From NCBI GenBank assembly GCA_016192985.1, contig JACPTC010000042.1, positions 1-39,583 on the forward strand: a DNA stretch of 39,583 nt, read 5' to 3'. The DNA is from Candidatus Woesearchaeota archaeon. GTDB lineage: Archaea > Nanobdellota > Nanobdellia > Woesearchaeales > GW2011-AR4. Below the pieces are notes generated by a model that saw only the letters and a list, made by a program, of their open reading frames with translations, searched no databases and was not told the DNA's origin. Shown in pieces: positions 14,856 through 23,071 of this stretch (position 1 is the stretch's first letter; every line of letters begins with the position of its first letter). Both the position numbers and the translations under genes were made by a program.

Positions 14856-15332
14856 TCAATCCCTTTCAAAAAACATACTATAAACATACTCATCTTTATT
14901 CTTGTAATAATGAGATTTAAGAATTGTTTCGTGCTTAAATCCTAATTTTTTATAGAATTTGTGTGCCCTTGTATTGTCAGCATGAGTAAGCAAGTATAAT
15001 TTTCTCAATTTTGATTTATTTGCCTTATAAAATTTTTTTGCATCTTTGATTAGAGCATCAAACAGCTTTTTTGCAACGCCTTTTCCTCTATATTCAGGCA
15101 GCACTGCAATCCTGTCCAATTCGCACAACTGGTGCTTTGGCAAGCCGTGCATAATCCAAGTCACAATGCCAGCAATTTTTTTATTATCTTCTGCAATTAT
15201 ATAATGATGGAATTTTTTAGTCTCGTTTTCAAACACTTTAATCCCTTCTTTGATATCTTTTATATTGTAGCTTTGGGCAAGTACATTTCCAATTCCTTTT
15301 GCATCCATTAAAGTAGCTTTTCTTATTTTCAT
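14856..15332 (-). CDS. GNAT-family N-acetyltransferase
   Basis: 158-residue GCN5-related acetyltransferase that uses acetyl-CoA. The N-terminal strand is MKIRKATLMDAKGIGNVL, the acetyl-CoA pyrophosphate loop is VLPEYRGKGVAKKLFDAL (motif A, Q/RxxGxG/A), and NTRAHKFYKKLGFKHE is the motif B region. The sequence resembles RimI-like or small-molecule acetyltransferases; the acceptor cannot be told. The start at 15332 gives the usual family N-terminus; an ATG at 15350 would overlap the upstream gene by 10 nt and add six residues. It is the last gene of a minus-strand run glmS, ICMT-like, GNAT with small gaps, so it may be co-transcribed with them. Confidence 0.9.
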   Translation of the reverse strand: MKIRKATLMDAKGIGNVLAQSYNIKDIKEGIKVFENETKKFHHYIIAEDNKKIAGIVTWIMHGLPKHQLCELDRIAVLPEYRGKGVAKKLFDALIKDAKKFYKANKSKLRKLYLLTHADNTRAHKFYKKLGFKHETILKSHYYKNKDEYVYSMFFERD

Positions 15333-15340
15333 CTTAGAAT

Positions 15341-15802
15341 TCAAATCCATCTTCCGACTCTTTTCTTGTAGTTAAGATATTTTTTACCAAAAAGATTTTT
15401 CATCAAGTTCTCTTCAAAAGGGACAAAGTAATAGTTCATTATCAAGAAAAATATCAAAGGTGACAAAAATGAAAGCGCATTGCCGAAAAAAATTGCAGCC
15501 CCAAGAAGCGCGATTGTCACTCCAAGATACATGGGGTTTCTTGTGAATTTGTAAGGCCCTTCTGCAACAACGAAAGTGGGCTTTTGCCCGGGAATAATTG
15601 GAGTTTTGTTTTTCTTGAAAAAATAAAATGCAGAGAAAGTCAATGAAAGACCTAAAATTATTATTACAATGCCTGCTTTATTGTAGGGAGAATAAATAAA
15701 TCTGAACTGCTGAAGCAGATAATCAGCAAGCCATGATAAAAACAGGAGTGAAAAGGCTATATACGGTGGCTTTATCTTTAAAGGTTTATTCATTTTTTTC
15801 AC
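15341..15802 (-). CDS. Isoprenylcysteine/phospholipid methyltransferase-like membrane protein
   Basis: 153-residue integral membrane protein of the ICMT/PEMT superfamily. Four hydrophobic segments are visible (around residues 12-30, 40-60, 95-112, 112-128). The family core is present: EGPYKFTRNPMYLG, then EENLMKNLFGKKYLNYKKRVGRWI in two pieces, which form the SAM-binding region near the membrane surface. Relatives methylate prenylated cysteines or lipid head groups; the archaeal substrate is not known. The gene lies 10 nt downstream of glmS on the same strand and ends where the GNAT gene begins. Confidence 0.88.
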   Translation of the reverse strand: MKKMNKPLKIKPPYIAFSLLFLSWLADYLLQQFRFIYSPYNKAGIVIIILGLSLTFSAFYFFKKNKTPIIPGQKPTFVVAEGPYKFTRNPMYLGVTIALLGAAIFFGNALSFLSPLIFFLIMNYYFVPFEENLMKNLFGKKYLNYKKRVGRWI

Positions 15803-15812
15803 AAACTCTAAA

Positions 15813-17645
15813 CTATTCCACTACGACACTTTTTGCTAAATTTCTTGGCTTGTCAACATCCCTTCCCAATTTATCAGCAATATGGTAAGCAAGCAATTGC
15901 AAAGGCACAACAGATAGTATGGAGCTTAATGTATATAATGTTTTTGGAATGAATATTGTATGCTTCGATTTTTGTGGAATTTCCTTGTCGCCTTCTGTTG
16001 CAATCGCTATTATGATGCCGCCTCTTGCCTTTACCTCCTCTATATTCCCAAGTACTTTTTTGTAAGTGTAAACATCATGAGGCGCAATAAAAACAACCGG
16101 CATGCTCTTGTCAATCAATGCAATAGGCCCGTGCTTCATCTCTGCTGCAGGATATCCTTCTGCATGCATGTAGCTGACCTCTTTCAGCTTTAGGGCCCCC
16201 TCCAAGGCAATAGGAAAATTTACACCCCTTCCAAGATAAAGCGAGTTTTGCTTGTTGTGGTAAAGCTCCGCGCATTTCAGAATTTCATCATATTCATCAA
16301 GCACCGACTGCAGTTGCAGGGGAATTTTTCTTATGCTCTCAATCATGTCTTTGATTTGAGTTTTATTCAATGTTTTCCTCAATTTTGAAAAAAGGATAGT
16401 GAGCAAGTACAAAACAGCAAGCTGAGTTGTAAAAGCCTTTGTTGATGCAACCCCGATCTCAGGGCCAGCTCTTGTGTAAATGACTCCGTCAGAAATCCTA
16501 GTAATGGAAGAGCCCATAACATTGCATATTGCCAATGTCTTTACTCCGTGCTTTTTTGCCTCTTTTAATGCCGCAATTGTATCAGCTGTTTCGCCTGACT
16601 GCGATATTGCAATGATTAGAGTGCTCTTGTCCAGCAATGGATGCCTGTATCGGAATTCTGAAGCGTATTCCACCTCTGTCGGAATCTTTGCAAGCTCCTC
16701 AAGCATGAATTTCCCAACCAGTCCGGCGTGCCATGAAGTGCCGCACCCTATTATAACAATCCTATTGACTTTGCTAAGGTAGTTGTTGCTGAAGCCAAAT
16801 TCTTTCCCAAAAACAATGCTGCCATTTTGCACCCTTTCATTTAGCGTATCGGCAATTGCCCTCGGCTGCTCGTAAATCTCCTTGAGCATGAAGTGCTTGT
16901 AGCCGCTCTTCTGCGCTGCCTCTGCATTCCAGTTTATAATGTGTATTTTTTTCTTCTTTTCCTTCCCTTCTAAATCAAATACCATTACATTGTCTTTTGT
17001 CAATACAGCCATCTCCTTATCTTCCAGATACACAATTTTATTTGTTTGAGTTAAGATTGAGGGTATATCTGATGAAATAAAATTTTCATTATTTCCTACG
17101 CCAATTATCAATGGGCTTTCATTTCTTGCTCCAATGAGCTTTTCAGGCTCATCAGCGCATAAAATTCCCAGAGCATAACTTCCTTCAATTTTCTTAAGCG
17201 CTTCTCTGACTGCTTTTTCAAAAGTATAAATATCCAGATAACTCTCAATCAGATGGGCAATCACCTCTGTATCTGTTTCAGAACTGAAAACATGCTTTTT
17301 TTTTTGTAATTCACCTTTAATCTCAGAATAGTTTTCTATTATCCCATTATGGACTATGCTGATTTTGTTCCTGCTTCCTGTATGGGGGTGTGCATTATTT
17401 TTTGTTACGCCCCCATGTGTGCTCCATCTACAATGCGCAATTCCAATATTGCCATGGAGACTTAGAAAATTCACCTTATTGTTGACTTGCTCTATCTTTC
17501 CAACATCTTTTTTGATTTTAAAATTTTTATCCTTAATCACGCACATGCCCACAGAATCATAACCCCTATATTCTAGATTCAATAAGCCGGAAAATAATTT
17601 TTGGCTGACATCCTTGCCTGACACAACTCCAACTATTCCACACAT
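15813..17645 (-). CDS. glmS: Glutamine-fructose-6-phosphate aminotransferase
   Basis: 610-residue GlmS, which makes glucosamine-6-phosphate from fructose-6-phosphate and glutamine, the entry to amino sugars for glycans. The N-terminal glutaminase starts MCGIVGVVSGK with the nucleophile Cys2, followed by YRGYDSVGM, HCRWSTHG and SETDTEVIAHLI. Two SIS sugar-isomerase domains follow, with GCGTSWHAGL and AISQSGETADTIAAL in the first, and YLGRGVNFPIALEGALKLKE in the second. The C-terminus DKPRNLAKSVVVE is diagnostic. GAGGTGG lies about 9 nt before the ATG. It heads a minus-strand run with the ICMT-like and GNAT genes. The leader contains a hairpin, annotated separately. Confidence 0.98.
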   Translation of the reverse strand: MCGIVGVVSGKDVSQKLFSGLLNLEYRGYDSVGMCVIKDKNFKIKKDVGKIEQVNNKVNFLSLHGNIGIAHCRWSTHGGVTKNNAHPHTGSRNKISIVHNGIIENYSEIKGELQKKKHVFSSETDTEVIAHLIESYLDIYTFEKAVREALKKIEGSYALGILCADEPEKLIGARNESPLIIGVGNNENFISSDIPSILTQTNKIVYLEDKEMAVLTKDNVMVFDLEGKEKKKKIHIINWNAEAAQKSGYKHFMLKEIYEQPRAIADTLNERVQNGSIVFGKEFGFSNNYLSKVNRIVIIGCGTSWHAGLVGKFMLEELAKIPTEVEYASEFRYRHPLLDKSTLIIAISQSGETADTIAALKEAKKHGVKTLAICNVMGSSITRISDGVIYTRAGPEIGVASTKAFTTQLAVLYLLTILFSKLRKTLNKTQIKDMIESIRKIPLQLQSVLDEYDEILKCAELYHNKQNSLYLGRGVNFPIALEGALKLKEVSYMHAEGYPAAEMKHGPIALIDKSMPVVFIAPHDVYTYKKVLGNIEEVKARGGIIIAIATEGDKEIPQKSKHTIFIPKTLYTLSSILSVVPLQLLAYHIADKLGRDVDKPRNLAKSVVVE

Positions 17646-17684
17646 TTAATAAGTCCACCTCGAGCTTCGGATTTGTTTGAAAAT

Positions 17685-17719
17685 AAGTGCACCCAAAAAA
17701 GAGAAAAATGGATGCACTT
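17685..17719 (-). promoter_or_regulatory. Hairpin in the glmS 5' region
   Basis: AAGTGCA-C-CC and GG-A-TGCACTT pair as a 9-bp stem with one C-A mismatch and a purine-rich 15-nt loop, 40 nt upstream of the glmS start. The flanks carry repeated CCTCA/CCTCG motifs. It bears no resemblance to the bacterial glmS ribozyme. The 17646-17923 interval otherwise holds only the divergent promoters of glmS and the HTH regulator. Confidence 0.35.
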
Positions 17720-17923
17720 GGAGTTTAGATGAGGTTTCATAAACTTAAGTGAGGCAGCTTATTTATATATTTTATTAAAAAATTTTTAGAAATATTATAA
17801 AAAAATTTATAACATTCATTCTAATTTCTTGATTGTTTAAGAGTTTCTTCAATATTGTTATAAACACTAAATTTATATCACCATTAAAAAACTTTTTATA
17901 GTAGTTCTGCTCTCTTCTTTACA

Positions 17924-18835
17924 ATGTTCGTCATTGACAAGCAAAAAAATGAAGTATATTCTCTGCCTGCAAAAGAGATTAGCGCAGAGCATGCCGGCTC
18001 AATAAGCTCCGAATTAGCCCAAAAAATCCTTAATTTGCTGGCAAAGGAAGCAATGTACCCAATAGATATAGCAAAAACTTTGAAAGTTCATGAGCAAAAG
18101 ATATATTACCATATAAGGAATCTGGAAAAAGCAGGAATAATAAAAATCGTCAAAAAAGAAACAAGGCAAGGAGCTACAGCAAATTTTTATGTCATAACAG
18201 AGCCTGCTTTTGTAGTAAGATTCAAGGAATTTGAAGCGACAAGCAAGATAGGCCAAATAAGAAATGAGTCAGATTTTCTTGAGCCATTCATCAAGGATGG
18301 CCAGCTAAATGCTTTGATTATTGTTGGAAGCCCGGATCCGCATGGACCTGACAAGGCAAGAAGCAGGGATGGCTACTATGGAATGGACCTTGCTTTGTTT
18401 TTAGGGACATTCCTTAATTACGTCCCAAAGTTTAATGTAAAGCTTGATACAGAAGTCAGAGACGGGGACTTGGAAAATAACCTGATTCTTATTGGGGGCC
18501 CTGTTGTAAACAAGGTGGTGGAGAAAGCGAATCCAAAACTTCCCATCAGGTTTGAGGAAGGCAACATAAAATCAACAATATCCAATGAAATATACCCACA
18601 AGATGAATGCGGATTGATTGTCAAAACAAAAAATCCCTTTAATAGGGATAAATATGTTTTGGTTGCCGCTGGCAAAAGATTCAGCGGAACAAGAGCAGCA
18701 ATAATTGCATTTTTGAAGGATTTCAATAAAATAACAGATGGAAATGTGCACAATCCAAGCATCAAAGCGAAAGTTGTTGAAGGCGTTGACTTGGACTCTG
18801 ACGGGATAATTGATGATATAGAGTTTAGGGAATGA
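17924..18835 (+). CDS. Winged-helix regulator with S-layer-like domain and EF-hand loop
   Basis: 303-residue probable transcription regulator. Residues 30-95 form an ArsR-like winged helix (LAKEAMYPIDIAKTLKVHEQ, then KIYYHIRNLEKAGIIKI). Residues 125-280 resemble the Rossmann-like domain of archaeal S-layer proteins: ALIIVGSPDPHGP, LILIGGPVVNKVV, and YVLVAAGKRFSGTRAAIIAF. The tail carries a perfect 12-residue EF-hand loop, D289-L-D291-S-D293-G-I-I-D297-D-I-E300. TTTTTATAG lies about 26 nt before the ATG, so the mRNA is probably leaderless. Tag follows after 3 nt and DUF99 2 nt after that. The regulator may control or be co-controlled with the repair genes (inference). The effector is unknown; calcium is a possibility. 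Confidence 0.8.
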   Translation: MFVIDKQKNEVYSLPAKEISAEHAGSISSELAQKILNLLAKEAMYPIDIAKTLKVHEQKIYYHIRNLEKAGIIKIVKKETRQGATANFYVITEPAFVVRFKEFEATSKIGQIRNESDFLEPFIKDGQLNALIIVGSPDPHGPDKARSRDGYYGMDLALFLGTFLNYVPKFNVKLDTEVRDGDLENNLILIGGPVVNKVVEKANPKLPIRFEEGNIKSTISNEIYPQDECGLIVKTKNPFNRDKYVLVAAGKRFSGTRAAIIAFLKDFNKITDGNVHNPSIKAKVVEGVDLDSDGIIDDIEFRE

Positions 18836-18838
18836 AAA

Positions 18839-19396
18839 ATGCGCAGGTGCTACTGGGTTGGGGATAATGAAATAATGAGAAGCTATCATGACAAAGAATG
18901 GGGAGTTCCTTTGCATGATGATATAAAGCTATTTGAATTTTTAATTTTAGAAGGGGCGCAGGCTGGCTTGACGTGGCAAATTATCCTCAACAAAAGAGAA
19001 AACTATAGGAGGGCATTCCACAATTTTAATCCAGGCAAAATAGCTAAATACGGCGAGCAAGATATAAAAAGGCTATTGAATAATTCAGGAATCATAAGGA
19101 ACAGGCTAAAGATTGAATCAACTATAATAAATGCCAAAAAATTTCTGGAAATAAAACAAGACTTTGGTACATTTGAAAAATATATCTGGCAATTTGTCAA
19201 CTACAAACAGATAAAGAACAAATTTAAATCGCTAAAAGAAGTGCCATCTTCTACAAAAGAGTCTGATGCAATGAGCGATGAACTTAAAAAAAGAGGATTC
19301 AAGTTCGTTGGCTCAACAATATGCTATGCCTTCATGCAGGCGGTTGGGATGGTTAATGACCATTTAATTGGTTGTTTTAGATACAAAAAGGTATAA
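18839..19396 (+). CDS. tag: DNA-3-methyladenine glycosylase I
   Basis: 185-residue Tag glycosylase, which removes 3-methyladenine from alkylated DNA. It aligns almost without gaps to E. coli Tag: the zinc ligands C4, H17, H175 and C179 are all present at the same positions, and LEGAQAGLTWQIILNKREN and KRGFKFVGSTICYAFMQAVG are the base-pocket and late family segments. It is the middle gene of a three-gene operon (3 nt after the regulator, 2 nt before DUF99). The family is mainly bacterial, so this copy may have been gained by transfer. Identification is secure. Confidence 0.96.
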   Translation: MRRCYWVGDNEIMRSYHDKEWGVPLHDDIKLFEFLILEGAQAGLTWQIILNKRENYRRAFHNFNPGKIAKYGEQDIKRLLNNSGIIRNRLKIESTIINAKKFLEIKQDFGTFEKYIWQFVNYKQIKNKFKSLKEVPSSTKESDAMSDELKKRGFKFVGSTICYAFMQAVGMVNDHLIGCFRYKKV

Positions 19397-19398
19397 CG

Positions 19399-19959
19399 AT
19401 GAAGAAAGAAATCCGAGTCATCGGAGTTGACGATTCGCCTTTTTATAAGTTCAAGGATAATCAAATTCTTATTGTTGGTGTTGTCATGAGAGGCGGCTCT
19501 TGGGTTGATGGGATTCTCTCAACAAAAGTTAATGTCGACGGCAATGATTCGACAAAAAAAATAATCAAGATGATTAATAAATGCAAATTTAAGCCGCAGT
19601 TGCAGTGCATTTTTCTTGATGGAATTGCTGTTGCTGGTTTTAATGTTGTTGATGTTAAAGACTTGAACAAAAAAACTGGGTTGCCTGTGATAATTGTGAT
19701 AAGAAGAAAGCCTGATATTGAAAATATAAAAAAAACACTGATTAAAATCAACAAAAAGCAAAAAATAAAATTAATTGAAAACGCTGGACATATCTATCAA
19801 ATTGACGATATTTTTGTGCAATTGACAGGGATTGATTTGGAGCAAACAAGAAAAATCCTGAAAATAGTATGCACAAGAAGCCTGATACCAGAGCCGCTGA
19901 GATTAGCGCATATTATTTCCTCTGGCGTTGTTTTGGGAGAGAGCAGAGGAAGGGCATGA
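19399..19959 (+). CDS. DUF99 / endonuclease V-like protein
   Basis: 186-residue member of the archaeal DUF99 (UPF0215) family, whose AF1548 structure is related to endonuclease V. Visible marks are IRVIGVDDSPF, matching the first catalytic Asp strand of EndoV, GVVMRGGSWVDGIL, the second acidic strand QCIFLDGIAVAGFNVVD, and the C-terminal PEPLRLAHIISSGVVLGESRGRA. A nuclease acting on damaged bases is the family expectation; direct proof of activity is not known to me. It lies 2 nt after tag in the same operon, which supports a repair role. It is convergent with the doubled Lrp regulator 3 nt away. Confidence 0.88.
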   Translation: MKKEIRVIGVDDSPFYKFKDNQILIVGVVMRGGSWVDGILSTKVNVDGNDSTKKIIKMINKCKFKPQLQCIFLDGIAVAGFNVVDVKDLNKKTGLPVIIVIRRKPDIENIKKTLIKINKKQKIKLIENAGHIYQIDDIFVQLTGIDLEQTRKILKIVCTRSLIPEPLRLAHIISSGVVLGESRGRA

Positions 19960-19962
19960 ACT

Positions 19963-20973
19963 TTAAACTGGATAGTAACTTGTATCAAGTTGATTCAGCA
20001 CCAAATAAGTGTCAATATCCTTGATAAGGTCGGAAAATTCATATTGCATTTCCCGAACTATTTTTTTGAATTCGGCTATGCTCCTAACGATAATCTCGCA
20101 CTCAATGTCTGATCTTCCAAGAGACTTTGTCATATAAATGATATTCGGATTCATGCGAAAATAATATTCAAGCTTACGCTCTTTTTCCTGGGATGGATTT
20201 TGGAAATTGATAAACACTTTGTAATGCAAGTAACCTAGCATCTGCGAGGCGATTAGCGTAGTGAACCCTAGCAGTATTTTTTTATTTTTCAGATTTTTTA
20301 TTGCATTTTTAATTGAACTTATTGATTTTTCCAGCTGCTTGGCTATTTTTGTTAACGGCATTCTGCCATCCCATCCAAGTGCAGAAAGAACCTTATTTTC
20401 AACCAGCGATAGTTTAATGTCTGCTAATTCCCGTCCCATAAATATTTCCTTATCTTCTTGTTTTTTGTCAATCAAAAATCCATATTTATATCTCGTGTGA
20501 GTAGTAATCACAGAAAAACTCATATCTTTTATGTATTTATTAAATTTCCACTTAATATTTTTTATATTATTGTCTGTTTCAATTATATCTTTTGTTAAGA
20601 ATAAGACAGCCAAGTCGTATTTTCCATGCAGCTCCAATACTGATATGACTTTCGGAAGCTTTAGGATATAATTTATTATATATTTTTCTTTTAGTTCTGT
20701 AACATTTTGGAGCTTTAAATCAATCCGATAAAAAGTATACCCCATTCTGTGAACGTCGATTAAAGCAAAATATTGCCTAATTATCCCGATTTTTTCCAGA
20801 TTGCTCATCCTTTCTTTGACTGCCTGCTTTGAAAGCCTTACTTTTTTCCCGATTTCAGAGTAAGTTGCCCTTCCGTTCAAATCCAATTCGTAAAGGATTT
20901 TTCTGTCTGTTTTGTCAATAATTATGGGTTCTTTTGGTTGTTCTAGGCTTTTTTCGGTGCTATTTTTAACCAT
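19963..20973 (-). CDS. Lrp/AsnC-type regulator with two HTH-RAM units
   Basis: 336-residue protein made of two Lrp-like halves in tandem. The first winged HTH (about residues 20-70) reads IDKTDRKILYELDLNGRATY then SEIGKKVRLSKQAVKERMSN, followed by a RAM-like ligand/oligomer domain (80-170). The second HTH (about 190-240) reads LSLVENKVLSALGWDGRMPL then TKIAKQLEKSISSIKNAIKN, followed by a second sensor-like domain. Ordinary Lrp proteins have one unit of about 150 residues. Targets and effector are unknown. The gene is divergent from the ORFan at 21145; the AT-rich 171-nt gap between them holds both promoters. Confidence 0.85.
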   Translation of the reverse strand: MVKNSTEKSLEQPKEPIIIDKTDRKILYELDLNGRATYSEIGKKVRLSKQAVKERMSNLEKIGIIRQYFALIDVHRMGYTFYRIDLKLQNVTELKEKYIINYILKLPKVISVLELHGKYDLAVLFLTKDIIETDNNIKNIKWKFNKYIKDMSFSVITTHTRYKYGFLIDKKQEDKEIFMGRELADIKLSLVENKVLSALGWDGRMPLTKIAKQLEKSISSIKNAIKNLKNKKILLGFTTLIASQMLGYLHYKVFINFQNPSQEKERKLEYYFRMNPNIIYMTKSLGRSDIECEIIVRSIAEFKKIVREMQYEFSDLIKDIDTYLVLNQLDTSYYPV

Positions 20974-21144
20974 TTTATTACAAAATGAGTCAATTATTTA
21001 AGTATTTTACTACTAAAATTCTATCTTAGTTAACTTTTTAATAAAAATAATGGATTTTTTGTTATTTTATTCCTTTTTCTTGAAGAAAATTCTATAAACT
21101 TATACTTTTTACCACTAATTAAAGATAAAATATTGGAGAATAAA

Positions 21145-21549
21145 ATGACTAAAGAGATTCCAATCGCAAATTGGCCACCAGATAGGGGAATGGGTCTGGT
21201 AGTTCAAGTATATGTAGATGATAAACCCTACTTAAGATTTAGACCGTTTAAATATGGAATGCGCAGGGGTGAATATAACCATGGAGCTATTTTAAAAGAG
21301 TTTTTAGGTCAATTAAAAATAGTTTATGACACGATAGTTGGGAGTGATTTAAGGATACCAATGCCTACTCCAAATGGGGAGAGGTATAGTGTGGTTGGTA
21401 TGGGTGATTTTGAAGTTGATGATGATAATCATTCTATCAATTTTATAAGATTTAATCCAGATTATAGAGTCTATGAATTTGGAATAAATCAAAAACATTT
21501 GGATGATATTGTAAGACTATGTCCTGAATGGACTTTAAGAAGAAAATAA
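21145..21549 (+). CDS. ORFan soluble protein
   Basis: 134-residue protein that I do not recognise. It looks like a small beta-rich cytoplasmic domain: VVQVYVDDKPYLRFRPFKYG, RRGEYNHGAILKEFLGQL, then a hydrophilic NGERYSVVGMGDFEVDDDN stretch and a C-terminal helix HLDDIVRLCPEWTLRRK. The ATG at 21145 has GGAG six nt upstream; a TTG at 21133 is a less likely start. TATA-like TCTATAAACTTATAC lies 35-50 nt before it. Codon choice (few GCA and GGC) differs by eye from the flanking housekeeping genes. The lipoprotein gene follows after 18 nt, so the two may share a transcript. Confidence 0.65.
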   Translation: MTKEIPIANWPPDRGMGLVVQVYVDDKPYLRFRPFKYGMRRGEYNHGAILKEFLGQLKIVYDTIVGSDLRIPMPTPNGERYSVVGMGDFEVDDDNHSINFIRFNPDYRVYEFGINQKHLDDIVRLCPEWTLRRK

Positions 21550-21567
21550 AATTGCCACAATAAGAAA

Positions 21568-22701
21568 ATGAGAAAACTATCAATTTCGGGATGCTTTATT
21601 TTTGCGTTGCTTCTGCTAGCATCATGTACACAGAATGCAGAGCAAAATCCCGAAAAACCAACCTACAAAATAGGAGTTATGTACCCGTTGACAGGAGATG
21701 GCGCAGCGTATGGAATCCCAATACAAAAAGCTACAATTATTGCAGCGGACGAAATCAATGCAAAAGGTGGTATTAACGGAAATCAACTAAGGCTTATATT
21801 TGAGGATAGCAAGTGCAATCCAGGTGATGGAAATTCTGCAGCGCAAAAATTGATAAATATAGATAAGGTAAAGATGATTATTGGTGGTGTATGCTCTGGC
21901 GAGACCTTAGGGGCAGTTCCAATAACCCAAGCAGCAAAAGTGATTTTGATTTCACCAGGCGCAACATCGCCGGCAATAACTTCAGCGGGAGATTATGTGT
22001 TTAGGGTTGCGCCCAGCGACTCCTATGCAGGTGTTGTTGCGTCAAATTATGCAAGTACGGATCTTCATGCAAAAAAAGCAGCTCTAATTACCGAGGCCAC
22101 TGACTACGCACAGGGATTGCGGGAAGTATTCAAAACAAACTTCAAGAAATCAGGCACTATAGTTGCAGATGAAATTTATAATCCTGACGACACAGATTTT
22201 AGGACGCAGATTACAAAGGTAAAAGCAGCAAATCCTGATATAATTTACTTGGTTCCACAGACAATTCCAAAAGCAGAACTGCTTGTCAAACAGATTAGGG
22301 AGCAGGGGCTAAAACAACAGCTACTTACCGCTGAAGTTATTGTTTCGCAAGCTGACGCGATAAAGAAAAATGCTGCTTTGTATGATAATATTATAGGAAT
22401 AATGCAAAAGTTCGATGAAAATAACCCAAAGGCCGCTATAATGCTTGCCCAATATAAAAAGCAAACAGGCCAAGAGGCTTCATTACCCTCATACATGGCT
22501 GGAGCGTATGACATAGTCTATCTGCTTGCTGATGCCATAAGCAAGAATGGGTATGATAGTGACAAAATAAAAGACTATCTTTATGCAGTAAAAGACTATG
22601 ATGGAGCTGTAGGCAAATTAACCATTGATGAAAATGGAGATCCCATTATGAATTATTCCATTAAGAAAATTACAAATGGCAGCTTAATTGTTTTGAAATA
22701 A
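21568..22701 (+). CDS. Orphan solute-binding lipoprotein, branched-chain amino acid type
   Basis: 377-residue periplasmic-binding-protein type 1 family member (LivJ/amide type). The N-terminus MRKLSISGCFIFALLLLASC is a lipoprotein signal with the lipobox LASC, followed by a polar linker and the mature start YKIGVMYPLTGDGAAYG. Family segments are AADEINAKGGINGNQL, MIIGGVCSGETLGAVPI and a C-terminal DYDGAVGKLTIDENGDP. It would bind amino acids or small amides outside the membrane. No LivH, LivM, LivG or LivF gene is adjacent, so it either works with a distant ABC transporter or acts as a receptor. It is convergent with the AbrB-like gene. Confidence 0.93.
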   Translation: MRKLSISGCFIFALLLLASCTQNAEQNPEKPTYKIGVMYPLTGDGAAYGIPIQKATIIAADEINAKGGINGNQLRLIFEDSKCNPGDGNSAAQKLINIDKVKMIIGGVCSGETLGAVPITQAAKVILISPGATSPAITSAGDYVFRVAPSDSYAGVVASNYASTDLHAKKAALITEATDYAQGLREVFKTNFKKSGTIVADEIYNPDDTDFRTQITKVKAANPDIIYLVPQTIPKAELLVKQIREQGLKQQLLTAEVIVSQADAIKKNAALYDNIIGIMQKFDENNPKAAIMLAQYKKQTGQEASLPSYMAGAYDIVYLLADAISKNGYDSDKIKDYLYAVKDYDGAVGKLTIDENGDPIMNYSIKKITNGSLIVLK

Positions 22702-22782
22702 TTTCTTTACCTGTTTGTTTCGAGATCTTTTTTTCAAAAATTTCTTAATCCCTCCTTTTGTCGAAAACATTTAGATGTAAGT

Positions 22783-23061
22783 TTAAGTTATTAATTCAAC
22801 TTTAAAATACTTAGAATCCAACGCCTCAATTTTGACTTTCTTCCCGATTTTTGCTCCAAAATTTTGAAGCCTGTCTGGCAGAGTGAGGCCCATGGAGTTG
22901 CCTCTCTTGATTATTTTTCTTTCAGCATCAATGATTTGGTGCATCTGCTTTAGCTTGACATATCTCTCCGCTTGCTCTTTTGTTAAGGTCGTAAAACTGC
23001 AATTAGGGCAGACCATTGCATCTGTTTTAAAGTGATCAAATTTGGCTGTTCCCTCTTTCAA
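22783..23061 (-). CDS. Zinc-finger/AbrB-fold DNA-binding protein, N-terminus broken or TTG start
   Basis: Up to 92 residues. The C-terminal half is a SpoVT/AbrB swapped-hairpin domain, as in antitoxin-type regulators: ERKIIKRGNSMGLTLPDRLQ then GAKIGKKVKIEAL. The N-terminal half resembles the second half of an MqsA/YgiT zinc finger (MVCPNCSFTTLTKEQAERYV), with only one CxxC; the first CxxC is missing. The frame extends upstream to an ATG at 23079-23077 that overlaps the ABCE1 stop, but a TGA at 23067-23065 interrupts it at codon 5. The gene therefore starts at TTG 23061 or ATG 23016, or is damaged. It is transcribed just behind ABCE1. No toxin gene is adjacent. Confidence 0.65.
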   Translation of the reverse strand: MKEGTAKFDHFKTDAMVCPNCSFTTLTKEQAERYVKLKQMHQIIDAERKIIKRGNSMGLTLPDRLQNFGAKIGKKVKIEALDSKYFKVELIT

Positions 23062-23071
23062 AAATCAAAAT

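Noticed and set aside
17646-17923. A glmS ribozyme
   Set aside because: Only one simple hairpin is present; the conserved core and pseudoknots of the bacterial ribozyme are not seen.
22783-23061. A toxin-antitoxin pair around the AbrB-like protein
   Set aside because: No toxin-sized gene lies next to it; its neighbours are ABCE1 and a convergent lipoprotein gene.
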